Below are positions 10,101-17,899 of a stretch of DNA of 64,000 nucleotides, piece after piece. Position numbers and translations under genes: made by a program. The stretch is from Phycisphaerae bacterium. GTDB taxonomy: Bacteria; Planctomycetota; Phycisphaerae; Phycisphaerales; UBA1924. The notes under the pieces are model-generated. The model ran no database searches. It worked only from the letters and a program-made list of their open reading frames with translations, and was not told the DNA's origin. The stretch's first letter is position 1, and each line of letters opens with the position of its first letter. The stretch covers positions 62,001 through 126,000 of the forward strand of contig JAEUIW010000007.1 in NCBI GenBank assembly GCA_016794925.1, written 5' to 3'.

Positions 10101-10238
10101 TTCTTCGCCGTCCTCGACCTGCGGCACGAGCCCCGATGCGAACGATCCTGGAAACGCGACGGGACCGTGAAAGCCAGGGTCGGCGCGGCCGGTGCCATGC
10201 TGAGCGATCGTGATGCGGAGGCGGTCGGCCCGAGGTGA
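7104..10238 (+). CDS. ileS: Isoleucyl-tRNA synthetase
   Basis: Class I synthetase charging tRNA-Ile, 1044 residues from ATG 7104 (a GTG at 7074 is an in-frame alternative). Visible motifs: FPMKANLVQNEPASVKRW, the HIGH region as GPPYANGGLHLGHLMNKC (HLGH about residue 88), the CP1 editing domain with TTTPWTLPANLAIAV, and KLSKS at residues 719-723. An acidic, low-complexity insertion (about residues 247-310, with EEEPNPGDAEGAEEAGEE) interrupts CP1. At the C-terminus the zinc-finger region is present in outline only: Cys1012 remains in RCERSW, the second Cys is Ser1015, and the LCPRC-like half reads LSDRD. The finger therefore probably cannot hold zinc. Confidence 0.97.
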   Translation: MSSSGTAQPNEGSAQRQPGPSFKDTLNLPKTTFPMKANLVQNEPASVKRWAGMGPGGLYARLREKREKEGAKRYVLHDGPPYANGGLHLGHLMNKCLKDFVVRCRSMAGMDCPYIPGWDCHGLPIEHKVVTELMETGKFEKLKTLTEDQRRIAVRRECQKYAEKCVKLQMGQLQRFLTLADYDHPYMTMTPDFEAASLEVLAELLERGLVYRALKPVHWSIANETALADAELEYYDREDTSVYVDFEAESAGAVYDAFGLEEEPNPGDAEGAEEAGEEGTAVEGVHTPRDDRDGDELRMPRSGERPTQTPCFMIWTTTPWTLPANLAIAVNPRLDYALVWIDGNVTVLAKDAVQRVTRAAKAENVIVLATASGEELVGLRYHHPFVSRDAHSGEGTVFTLVGAEYVTLEDGTGLVHTAPGHGTEDFQTGKRAGLPIYCPVKGDGTYDATVPEWLRGESIWDANKSIVERLRLSGHLFYDHTFTHSYPHDWRSKTPVIFRCTEQWFIGVDRAIDDAAGEGSPHDLRNRAVHAAEHRISFIPDWGRNRMRGMLESRPDWCISRQRSWGLPIPAFAYTDADGLERMVMTPASVRAVAKLMREQGSDVWFTSAPERLLANHAGATDSDTGAAALIAHRAALRKSPDILDVWFESGSTWHAVMRQRGLSRSSETGAWTDLYLEGSDQHRGWFQSSLLASLGATGIPPYRSVLTHGFIVDRDGKKLSKSRVDAARYEVDSLCAEFGMDVLRWWVASLAYENDVKADVELFGLAGESYRKVRNTLRFMLSNLYDFAGESAVDDLLERVKPTDIEAWVLNQLDALTEEVTNACLQANSFDFQRAHRALYGFCSDTLSATYLAAVKDRLYCDRADSPRRRQTQAALYRLTDALCRLFAPFLPHTADEAFRELRRAPAGDNTISVHLERVLPTRNRRAHPMWERAMELRSRCLVELDRAKKEMGLDNPLDAGIAVVAGAEFIAAGFDWRDFADLVGVSRVEAKPGTDTAFFAVLDLRHEPRCERSWKRDGTVKARVGAAGAMLSDRDAEAVGPR

Positions 10239-10240
10239 TA

Positions 10241-10259
10241 CCGCCCCCGCCCGGGGCGG
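10241..10259 (+). terminator. GC hairpin just after ileS
   Basis: CCGCCCC (10241-10247) pairs with GGGGCGG (10253-10259) around a 5-nt loop, starting 2 nt after the ileS stop codon. There is no clean T-run. It may end or slow ileS transcription, and it is one reason to start the next gene at GTG 10279 rather than ATG 10210. Confidence 0.4.
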
Positions 10260-10278
10260 CTTTCGGAGACGTGGGCTC

Positions 10279-10968
10279 GTGCACAACTTGCCCGACCTCA
10301 GCCCCGTGATTGACGACCTTCGCGAGAGACGTCTCGCCGCAAACGCCGGCGCGACCGTCGTCTCGGTGAGCGGTATCGATGCCTCCGGAAAGGGGTACGT
10401 GGCTGCGCAGCTCCTCGCAGGCCTGCGCGCAGCGGGTCTGCGCACGATGCTCCTTGGCATTGACGAATGGCTTACGCCGCTCAACCGTCGCATCCAATCG
10501 GATGATCCGGCACACTCGTTCTACCGGCACGCGATCCGCTTCGACGAGCTGTTCGATGGGCTCATCGAGCCGCTCCGGCGCGGCGGGGGCGCCGATCTGC
10601 GTGCGACGCTGTGGGGGCCGCACGGAGTACCAGTCGTGCGCGAGTTCCATCCGCGCCGGATCGAGGTCGTTCTTGTTGAGGGGATCTTCCTGCTCCGCAG
10701 AGACCTGCTCGCTCGCGTCGATCGCCGCATCTGGATTGACTGCTCGTGGCGCACGGCGCTGGAACGCGCGCTGCGGCGCAACCAGGAGTGTCTTCCTCCC
10801 GCCTCCATCGCGCACGATTATCGCACCATCTACTTCCCGGCGCAGGTGCATCATTTTCGGCTTGACGAGCCGCGCGCGCACGCGGACACGCTGCTCGTGA
10901 ACGACCCAAGGCTGCGGCACACGCAATGCGCCCCCGCGGATTCGACCTCACCCCTCCCCTGGGCGTGA
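10279..10968 (+). CDS. Uridine-kinase-like P-loop kinase
   Basis: A 229-residue P-loop NTPase. SVSGIDASGKGYVAAQL holds the Walker A motif (GIDASGKG, residues 32-39) of the uridine kinase/phosphoribulokinase-like group. LLGIDEWLTPLNRR and FYRHAIRFDELFDGLIEPL correspond to the substrate-binding DDF(Y/W) region, and VVLVEGIFLLRRDL is the Walker B strand. The lid region carries WRTALERALRRNQ. Its substrate is probably a nucleoside or another small alcohol, but this is not fixed by the sequence. I start at GTG 10279, after the ileS hairpin; an ATG at 10210 would overlap ileS by 29 nt with a basic, low-complexity extension. It is convergent with the cytochrome gene, 11 bp away. Confidence 0.78.
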   Translation: MHNLPDLSPVIDDLRERRLAANAGATVVSVSGIDASGKGYVAAQLLAGLRAAGLRTMLLGIDEWLTPLNRRIQSDDPAHSFYRHAIRFDELFDGLIEPLRRGGGADLRATLWGPHGVPVVREFHPRRIEVVLVEGIFLLRRDLLARVDRRIWIDCSWRTALERALRRNQECLPPASIAHDYRTIYFPAQVHHFRLDEPRAHADTLLVNDPRLRHTQCAPADSTSPLPWA

Positions 10969-10979
10969 GGGCCCCACTC

Positions 10980-12650
10980 CTACTTGAGCTTGGATTCGTA
11001 CTTGGCGGGGTCCGCCCAGAAGTCCTTCGGGCAATTCGGACAGCAGAACCCGATCACCCGACCCTCATGAACCACGGCGTACTTCGGATTCACCGGATTT
11101 CCGGACACCGGACAGACAGTATTCGTCGGCTTGAGCGTCGCCACCGGCGGCGGCGTCGCGGACGATCCCGGCAGAGGGGCATCGCCGGATAGCTTCAACT
11201 CGGACTCTGCCTCCGCCGCGTCGGTGACGAGTCGATCCCCGGCATCCACATACAGGCCGTCACGCCCGCGCAGCCGCTGGATGCCCGCCTCGGAAATCCC
11301 CGACTTCCACAGGTACACGTGCGCGAGGCGCGGCAGGCGCAGCAGCGATTCCACAGCGTCATCCACAAGCTCCGTCTGTGCAAGAACCAGCTCCATCAGC
11401 TCGCCGTGGCCCTCCAGCATCGCAAGCCCTTTCTCGCTGACGCGCGTGGCACGGAGATCCAACCGCCGCAGCCGGGACATGGAGCGGATCAGCGTCAGGG
11501 TGGCGTCGGTCACCGCCGACCGAGCGAGAGAAAGATCGGCGACATTCTCTTGAATGGGCGTGAGCAGGTCCGCCGCCGCCGCATCGTCGATGCCCGGGGC
11601 GACCGCTCCAAAGCTCACCACGAGCAGGCTCGAGCCCGCGGACAACGGCTCCACATGAACCAGCCGTGCCCGCAACGCGGCGATGGCCTCGGAGGATGCT
11701 GGTGCGGGCTGATCAACTTGAGTCGCGGCCGCGTCGGCATCCTCCAATTCACCGGCGAGATCGGGAGGAGGCGACCCGGGATCGTGGCCCGCCAGGCCAC
11801 CAGCAGTTGGCGCACCGGATGCGATCCAATCTCGCAGCACGGAAATCTGCTCGGGGGAGAGCCCCGGCTTCCCACGAGGAGGCATTCTCTCCTTGTCCTG
11901 CTCCGCCAACATGATTCGACGAATCAGCTCGCTGGATCCCGGATCGCCCGGCACGATCACCGGCCCGTCTTCTCCGCCCGCCATCACATCGGTCGGCGTG
12001 TGCAACGCGAGACCGCCCTTCCGCTTCGTGATCCCGTGGCAGGCCACGCAACGGGTTTGAAAAATCGCCTCGATCGCCGCATACGGTCCGCCGTCTGTCG
12101 GTTGTGACGTGGTGCCGGGTTCGGCATCGAGCCTCGGCGTCCGATCGCTCCGAGCGATGCCCGCGTCGGATTGATGGCGGGCCGCGAGCGGCTCGAACAG
12201 AAAATTCTCGCCGTGCGTCATCGAAGCGCCAAGGTGTCCCGCCGGAAGCAGCACGAGCGCCGACAGCACCACGCCCACCCGCCGCGGAACCGCTGAACAT
12301 CCCAGGACATACACGAGCGCCGTCGCCGCCGACAGGAACGCGAAGGCCAGCCCCAGCCTGAGGTGCAGGCCCATCGTTTCAGCGTCGTACCCGCCCTCCC
12401 CGCTCAGAATGTACCCGGTCAGCGCCGCGAGCAGCGCGGAGGCTCCCGTCAGCGCCGCCAGCACGCGTGCCGCCCTGAGCAGCGCCTCGTCACGGCGGAC
12501 CAGCATCATGGCCTCGACCGTTGCGAGCGCCGCCAACAGCCCGATGGGCAGATGGAGCACCATCGGGTGGGCACGACCAACAACCTGGATCCAATCCTGC
12601 ACGAGGTCTGGCTCCCTGACACCGGCACGAACAACGCGTGCGGCGGTCAC
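10980..12650 (-). CDS. Membrane cytochrome c-like protein with leucine-rich repeats and a YHS-like C-terminus
   Basis: A 556-residue composite protein. Four membrane helices lie at about residues 28-50, 57-82, 96-118 and 125-143 (DUF2231-like). A planctomycete cytochrome c domain follows with one haem site CVACH (201-205) and the domain's typical tail (KERMPPRGKPGLSPEQISVL). Leucine-rich repeats occupy about 385-480 (LRRLDLRATRVSEKGLAMLE). The last 50 residues hold a Cys-rich YHS/TRASH-like unit (CPVSGNPVNPKYAVV, then FCCPNCPKDF). The start is GTG 12650, whose GTGA overlaps the DUF1501 stop codon, giving tight coupling; the longer open frame lies wholly inside DUF1501. It probably handles electrons or metal at the membrane; its exact role is unknown. 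Confidence 0.85.
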   Translation of the reverse strand: MTAARVVRAGVREPDLVQDWIQVVGRAHPMVLHLPIGLLAALATVEAMMLVRRDEALLRAARVLAALTGASALLAALTGYILSGEGGYDAETMGLHLRLGLAFAFLSAATALVYVLGCSAVPRRVGVVLSALVLLPAGHLGASMTHGENFLFEPLAARHQSDAGIARSDRTPRLDAEPGTTSQPTDGGPYAAIEAIFQTRCVACHGITKRKGGLALHTPTDVMAGGEDGPVIVPGDPGSSELIRRIMLAEQDKERMPPRGKPGLSPEQISVLRDWIASGAPTAGGLAGHDPGSPPPDLAGELEDADAAATQVDQPAPASSEAIAALRARLVHVEPLSAGSSLLVVSFGAVAPGIDDAAAADLLTPIQENVADLSLARSAVTDATLTLIRSMSRLRRLDLRATRVSEKGLAMLEGHGELMELVLAQTELVDDAVESLLRLPRLAHVYLWKSGISEAGIQRLRGRDGLYVDAGDRLVTDAAEAESELKLSGDAPLPGSSATPPPVATLKPTNTVCPVSGNPVNPKYAVVHEGRVIGFCCPNCPKDFWADPAKYESKLK

Positions 12651-14119
12651 GCCATGATGGGCTGCACCAGCTTGCCGAAGACGTCGGTCAGGCGGTAGTC
12701 CCGACCCTGATGACGATAGGACAGGCGCTCGTGATCCAAGCCCAACAGGTTGAGCATTGTGGCATGGAGGTCGTGCACGTCCACCGGATTCTCGGTGATG
12801 TTGTACGAATAGTCGTCTGTGGCGCCGTACGAAACTCCAGGCTTGATCCCGCCGCCCGCGGCCCACACCGTGAAGCAGCGCGGGTGGTGATCACGGCCGT
12901 AGTTCGATTCCGACAACGTGCCCTGGCTGTACACGGTGCGACCGAACTCGCCCGACCAGAGGATCAGGGTCTCATCGAGCATGCCCCTCCGCCTGAGGTC
13001 CTTGACGAGCGCCGCCTGCGGCTGATCCACCGCCAGGCACTGCGACTTGATCTCGCTGGGCAGGTTCCCGTGCTGATCCCACCCCCGCATGTAGAGCTGG
13101 ATGAAGCGCACCCCGCGCTCAGCGAGCCTGCGGGCGAGCAGACAGTTCGACGCGAACGACCCTGGTTTCGACACATCCGGCCCGTACATCGCGAGCGTGT
13201 CCGGATCCTCGTCCTTGAAATCCGTCAGCTCGGGAACCGACATCTGCATGCGGTACGCCATTTCGGACTGCGCGATCCGCGTCCGGATCTCCGGGTCCAG
13301 CGAACGCTCGAACTCACTCTCGTTGAGCGTCGAAACCAGGTCGAGCATTTTCCTGCGGTCATCGCGCGTCATGCCGTCGGGATCACGCAGGTACAGAACG
13401 GGATCGTTGCCGCTGCGCAACCTGCAGCCCTGGTGCTCGCTGGGGAGGAATCCTGATCCCCAGAATCGCGCCGAGAGCGCCTGCATGTTCCCCAAGCCCT
13501 GGGTGATAAGCACCACGAACGTCGGCAGGTTGGCGTTCGAGCTGCCCAGGCCGTACGAGATCCACGACCCGAAGCAGGGCCGCCCCGGCTGCTGATTGCC
13601 GGTCTGAAAGAACGTGATCCCCGGCTCGTGGTTGATCGCTTCGGTGTGCATCGAGTGGATGTAGCACAACTCGTGCGAAACCGATCCCGTGTGCGGCAGC
13701 AGCTCGCTGACCCATGCACCGTCCTGGTTGTTGCGGTAACGGGTGAACTTGAAGATCGATGGCGCCACCGGGAAGCGGGTCTGCCCACTGGTCATGCCCG
13801 TAAGCCGCTGCCCCTGCCGGATGGAATCGGGCAGGTCCTGATTGAAACGGGATCTCAACCCCGGCTTGTAGTCATACAAGTCCAACTGGCTCGGCGCCCC
13901 CTCCATGTGGAGATAGATCACACGCTTGGCCTTGGGAGCGAAGTGCGGGCCAAGCGCCGCATCCCCGGACCTCGGCAACGAAGCGACGGTTCGCGACGAG
14001 CCCAACATCGACGCGAGCGCCAGGCTCCCCAGCCCCGCGCCGAATGTTGATGCCGCGCGGGCAAAGAACCGGCGCCGAGTCAGGTTCAGCAGGTGTTCTT
14101 CGAGCGGATCGTGAGCCAT
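12647..14119 (-). CDS. DUF1501 protein with twin-arginine leader
   Basis: A 490-residue DUF1501 family member (sulfatase-like alkaline phosphatase fold), a family greatly expanded in Planctomycetota. The N-terminus MAHDPLEEHLLNLTRRRFFA has a Tat motif followed by a hydrophobic stretch (FGAGLGSLALASML), so it is exported folded. Hallmarks are KAKRVIYLHMEGAPSQLDLY, LPSEHQGCRLRSGNDPVLYL, LLARRLAERGVRFIQLYMRG, WDQHGN and ILWSGEFGRT, followed by GRDHHPRCFTVWAAGGGIK. It begins 4 bp after the stop of the large cytochrome gene and overlaps the next gene by 4 bp, so the three genes form one operon. In this phylum DUF1501 and DUF1549/1553 genes are habitually paired; the reaction is not known. Confidence 0.95.
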   Translation of the reverse strand: MAHDPLEEHLLNLTRRRFFARAASTFGAGLGSLALASMLGSSRTVASLPRSGDAALGPHFAPKAKRVIYLHMEGAPSQLDLYDYKPGLRSRFNQDLPDSIRQGQRLTGMTSGQTRFPVAPSIFKFTRYRNNQDGAWVSELLPHTGSVSHELCYIHSMHTEAINHEPGITFFQTGNQQPGRPCFGSWISYGLGSSNANLPTFVVLITQGLGNMQALSARFWGSGFLPSEHQGCRLRSGNDPVLYLRDPDGMTRDDRRKMLDLVSTLNESEFERSLDPEIRTRIAQSEMAYRMQMSVPELTDFKDEDPDTLAMYGPDVSKPGSFASNCLLARRLAERGVRFIQLYMRGWDQHGNLPSEIKSQCLAVDQPQAALVKDLRRRGMLDETLILWSGEFGRTVYSQGTLSESNYGRDHHPRCFTVWAAGGGIKPGVSYGATDDYSYNITENPVDVHDLHATMLNLLGLDHERLSYRHQGRDYRLTDVFGKLVQPIMA

Positions 14120-14123
14120 GTAT

Positions 14124-17100
14124 TCAGCCCTTGGTTATCGCGGAGTCCATGCTCAGGGTCGCGTTGGCGAGCACGGCCCACGCCGCAAGTTCCGACACGT
14201 CCATTCCCTCGGCCCGCGGAGACTCGCCCACCGACAGCAATTTCATCGCGTCCTCCGGCGAGGCCCGGAATCGCTCCCGGAATCCCTCCAGCGCCGCGGT
14301 GAGGGCGTTCATTTCCTCGTCGCCCGGCCGACGCCCGGCGCAGAGCCGGACCAGCAGCGTCAACCGCGAACGATCGTCCCCCCCCGCGGACAGAACCCGC
14401 TGCGCGAGCCCACGCGCCGCCTCGACGTACTGCACGTCGTTCCACAGCACCAGCGCCTGGAGCGGCGTGTTGGTCGCGATGCGCCGGATCGTGCAGGTTT
14501 CGCGTGTCGGCGCATCGAACGTCATCAGCGACGGCGGCGGCGCGGCCCGCTTCCAGTACGTGTACATGCTCCGTCGCCACAACTCGTCACCCTTGCCGCG
14601 TTCGTACACGCGGGTGTTCGACTGGAGCATCGCCACTTCCTGCCAGAGCCCCTCAGGCTGATATGGCTTCACCGACGGGCCGCCACTCCGCTCCACCAAC
14701 AGGCCGGAGACATACAGGGCCTGATCGCGGATCTGCTCGGCCGCGAGTCGCGACCGTGGAAAGAACGCCAGAAGCCGATTGTCGGGGTCCTTTGCCACGA
14801 TCTCGGGTCGAACCCGTGAACGCTGACGGTACGTCGCGCTCGTCACCATCAAACGGAGCACACGCCGCACGTCCCAGCCGTGCTCGCGAAAATCCACCGC
14901 CAGCCAATCGAGCAACTCCGGATGCGTGGGCCACTCGCCCTGGTATCCGAAATCCTCGGTTGTCCGCACGATCCCATGCCCGAAGAGCATCTCCCACATC
15001 CGGTTGACCGCGACCCGGGCCACCAGCGGGTGCTCCGGCGAAACCAGCCACTGCGCCAACCCCAGCCGGTGCGGCGGGGCGCCCTCGGGCAACTTCCCCA
15101 GCGCCGCGGGGACACCCCTTGCCACCGGTCGCGACAGGTCGGGCTTGTCGTACGCGCCGCGCTTGAGCACAAACGTCGGGCGCGGCGTCGAGAGTTCCTT
15201 CATCACCATGGTCTTCGGGTACGCCGCTTCGAGCTCCTTGGCGCTCGTCTCCGCGCGCGCAATCGCGTCGGACAACTCCCGGTACCGCGGCGAGAACTGG
15301 AGTTTCCATGCCACGCCCGCCCGATCGGTCCGGTCCGTCGTCCGCGCCGTATCCGGCAACAGCACCGCCACCAGGTCGTTCGACAATGTCCCCTCGGTCG
15401 GCACCGCTCGCCAGAACATCCCGCCGATACCGCCGGTATTCACGACCTTGAAAACCACGACGTTGCGCCCCGGAACGAGATCCAGCACCGCCTTGTCCTG
15501 GTCCGCCGCGAGGCTCCGGTCCACTTTCTTTCCCGCGACCTCATTCCCGTTCAGGTACAACCGGAATCCGTCGTCGCTGCCAAGTGAGACCTCCACCCGT
15601 CGCGCCGTGGGCGAATGGATCACCCGGCCGGCGTAGGTCACCGCCAGCCCGTTGGACACGTCGTTGTTGAGCCGGCCGTCGGCCAGATTCGGTGCGTACC
15701 GCCAGTACGCGTTCCCGGCCCCGAAGCCGTGATCGAATTCGAGCGCGGTCGCGTGTTCAGGGCCGAAGTCCTTCTCGTATGCCTCGTCTGCCGAACCGGG
15801 CATGAACGGCCCGACGGCAAACCACGCGCTCTCGCCTGTCGGCAGCCACGCCAGGCCCTCGTTTGAGATCGACCCCACCGACAACCGCACCCGCCCGAAC
15901 GCGTGCTGCGCGTAGTGCGATTCGAAACGCAGCGACACGTGAATCTCGGTTCCGCCCTCGAAACCGAACGGCTCCTCCGACAGGAACATCGCGGCGCGAT
16001 CGCCCTCCCGCTGATGAGCCGCGACCGCCCACCCTTCCCGCCCGCCCGGTCGGATCGCGTTCACCACGCGGTAGTCCCCGTCCCCTTGCTCGACATCCGC
16101 CCAGGCCCAACTCAGGCGGATCGGAGACTTGATTGACGGATCCGCCACCGACACCGCCTCGGCCTCGATCCCGCTGAGCACCGCGTTGCCGTTGGGGGCG
16201 CGACCCACCCGACCCATCGGCAGGCTCGCATCACGCAGCGCCTCCAGCGCGATCATCCGGAGTCCCTTGGCGTCCGTCCGCAGCACGATCCGGTACTCGT
16301 CCTTGGCCGGATTGTCTCCGGAGGCGAGGATTGATCCGTCCGATTGCTGCGTCAGCGTGGCGCCCGCGACCGACCGCACGCCGATCACCGACGTCGGCGC
16401 CCAGTCCACGCCCGTCGTTCTACGAACGACGGCAAAGAACTCCGAACGCTGCGCCTCTTCTTCCGGCGTTGGAGCCGCGATCCGTGAACGGAGCTCGGCG
16501 AGCTCCGAGTCCAGCTCGGATCGCCTCGCCCGCTGCTCAACCGTGGGAACGACGATGAACGGCTCGAACGCCCGCTGCGGATCGGGCAGTTGGCTGTACA
16601 GCCCCGGTTCCTCGATCGAATTGAAGTACGCGTACAGCGAATAGAACTCCGCCATCGAGACCGGATCGAACTTGTGGTCGTGACACCGCGCGCACCCGAG
16701 CGTCAGGCCCAGGAACACCGAACCGGTTGTCGCCGTCCGCTCCGCCGCGTACTCGACCAGGTACTCCTCGGCGATGGCCCCACCCTCGTCCGTCGTCACG
16801 TGGTTGCGGTTGAATCCGCTCGCGACCTGTTGCTCCACCGTCGCCCCGGGGATCAGGTCGCCGGCCATCTGCTCCGTCACGAACTGATCGAACGGCATGT
16901 TCCGCCGGTACGCTTCGATGACCCAGTCTCGCCACAGCCACATCTGCCGCCCGGCGTCCATGTGGATCCCGTTCGTGTCCGCGTACCGCGCCTGATCCAG
17001 CCAGGGCGCCGCCAAGCGTTCCGCCATCCGAGTCTGGTACGGCTCCTCGTTCATCAGCCGATCGACCAGCCGCTCGTAGGCGCCATCCGATTCATCCCCA

Positions 17101-17810
17101 AGAAACGCGTCGATCTCCGCGGGAGTGGGCGGCAGCCCGGTCAGATCCAGAAAAACCCGGCGCGCAAGCGTTTCCCGATCCGCTTCAGGAGAAGGGCGCA
17201 TCGCCTCTTCCCCCAGACGATGCCCCACGAACGCGTCGATCGGATTCCTCGCCCATCCACGATCCGGCAACGCCGGAACCTCCGGCCTCCGCGGCGGAAC
17301 GAACGCCCAATGCGGCTCGTACTCGGCGCCCGCATCAATCCACCGTCGAAGCAAGTCCTTCTCGGTCTCCGAGAGCGGCTTCTTTCCCGCGGTCGGCGGC
17401 GGCATGACCTCCTCGGCTTGATGCGCCGAGATCCGCTTCCACAGCGCGCTCGAGCCCGCGTCGCCCGGAATCACCGCCGCGCCGTGCTCGCGCGGCGCGG
17501 TGGCCGCGTCGCGATCGTCCAGCCTCAACTTCGCCTGCCTGCTGCCCTCATCCGGTCCGTGGCACTTGAAGCACCGGTCCGACAAGATCGGCCTGATGTC
17601 CCGTCCGTAGCGCGGCACGCTCGACGACGCGCCGTCCCCAACATTCAGGACGCGCACACTCCCGGCTCGATCAACGCTCGTCCATTCCGCGCGCAGACCG
17701 GCCGCGCCCAGACCGACCCCGCCGGTCACGCAGGCCCCAACGAGCACCCGAAGGAGAACCCCAGCACGTACGTGTCCCTCGCGCCGCGGCGACGGCCTCC
17801 GATCATCCAT
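14124..17810 (-). CDS. PSD1 planctomycete cytochrome c / DUF1549 / DUF1553 protein
   Basis: A 1228-residue exported protein. After a signal (about residues 16-41) comes a PSD1 cytochrome c domain with CFKCH (80-84) and EEVMPPPTAGKKPLSETEK. DUF1549 follows (FVGHRLGEEAMRPSPEADRE, FLDLTGLPPTPAEIDAFLGD) and contains a second haem-like motif, GCARCHDHKFDP. A long central region has carbohydrate-binding character (SLGSDDGFRLYLNGNEVAGK). DUF1553 closes the protein (LAQWLVSPEHPLVARVAVNR, FGHGIVRTTEDFGYQGEWP, PLQALVLWNDVQYVEAARGL). It is probably an envelope redox enzyme that acts with its DUF1501 partner, perhaps on complex carbohydrate. I start at ATG 17810, 6 nt after a TATATT element; ATG 17831 is the in-frame alternative. 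Confidence 0.93.
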   Translation of the reverse strand: MDDRRPSPRREGHVRAGVLLRVLVGACVTGGVGLGAAGLRAEWTSVDRAGSVRVLNVGDGASSSVPRYGRDIRPILSDRCFKCHGPDEGSRQAKLRLDDRDAATAPREHGAAVIPGDAGSSALWKRISAHQAEEVMPPPTAGKKPLSETEKDLLRRWIDAGAEYEPHWAFVPPRRPEVPALPDRGWARNPIDAFVGHRLGEEAMRPSPEADRETLARRVFLDLTGLPPTPAEIDAFLGDESDGAYERLVDRLMNEEPYQTRMAERLAAPWLDQARYADTNGIHMDAGRQMWLWRDWVIEAYRRNMPFDQFVTEQMAGDLIPGATVEQQVASGFNRNHVTTDEGGAIAEEYLVEYAAERTATTGSVFLGLTLGCARCHDHKFDPVSMAEFYSLYAYFNSIEEPGLYSQLPDPQRAFEPFIVVPTVEQRARRSELDSELAELRSRIAAPTPEEEAQRSEFFAVVRRTTGVDWAPTSVIGVRSVAGATLTQQSDGSILASGDNPAKDEYRIVLRTDAKGLRMIALEALRDASLPMGRVGRAPNGNAVLSGIEAEAVSVADPSIKSPIRLSWAWADVEQGDGDYRVVNAIRPGGREGWAVAAHQREGDRAAMFLSEEPFGFEGGTEIHVSLRFESHYAQHAFGRVRLSVGSISNEGLAWLPTGESAWFAVGPFMPGSADEAYEKDFGPEHATALEFDHGFGAGNAYWRYAPNLADGRLNNDVSNGLAVTYAGRVIHSPTARRVEVSLGSDDGFRLYLNGNEVAGKKVDRSLAADQDKAVLDLVPGRNVVVFKVVNTGGIGGMFWRAVPTEGTLSNDLVAVLLPDTARTTDRTDRAGVAWKLQFSPRYRELSDAIARAETSAKELEAAYPKTMVMKELSTPRPTFVLKRGAYDKPDLSRPVARGVPAALGKLPEGAPPHRLGLAQWLVSPEHPLVARVAVNRMWEMLFGHGIVRTTEDFGYQGEWPTHPELLDWLAVDFREHGWDVRRVLRLMVTSATYRQRSRVRPEIVAKDPDNRLLAFFPRSRLAAEQIRDQALYVSGLLVERSGGPSVKPYQPEGLWQEVAMLQSNTRVYERGKGDELWRRSMYTYWKRAAPPPSLMTFDAPTRETCTIRRIATNTPLQALVLWNDVQYVEAARGLAQRVLSAGGDDRSRLTLLVRLCAGRRPGDEEMNALTAALEGFRERFRASPEDAMKLLSVGESPRAEGMDVSELAAWAVLANATLSMDSAITKG

Positions 17811-17816
17811 GTCTGG

Positions 17817-17825
17817 AATATACCA
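17817..17825 (-). promoter_or_regulatory. Extended -10 element abutting the PSD1 gene start
   Basis: On the minus strand the sequence reads TGGTATATT, an extended -10 (TG-n-TATATT, five of six to TATAAT). Transcription would be expected to begin about 7 nt downstream, which is the A of the ATG at 17810, so the operon may be transcribed as a leaderless mRNA. No good -35 is seen, as is usual with extended -10 promoters. Confidence 0.4.
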
Positions 17826-17899
17826 CAACATTCCCGTAGAGTGCGAGCAGGAAATGCCCGACAGAGGGTCCCCGGCACGCCCTGATGAGAGCCCCATCC

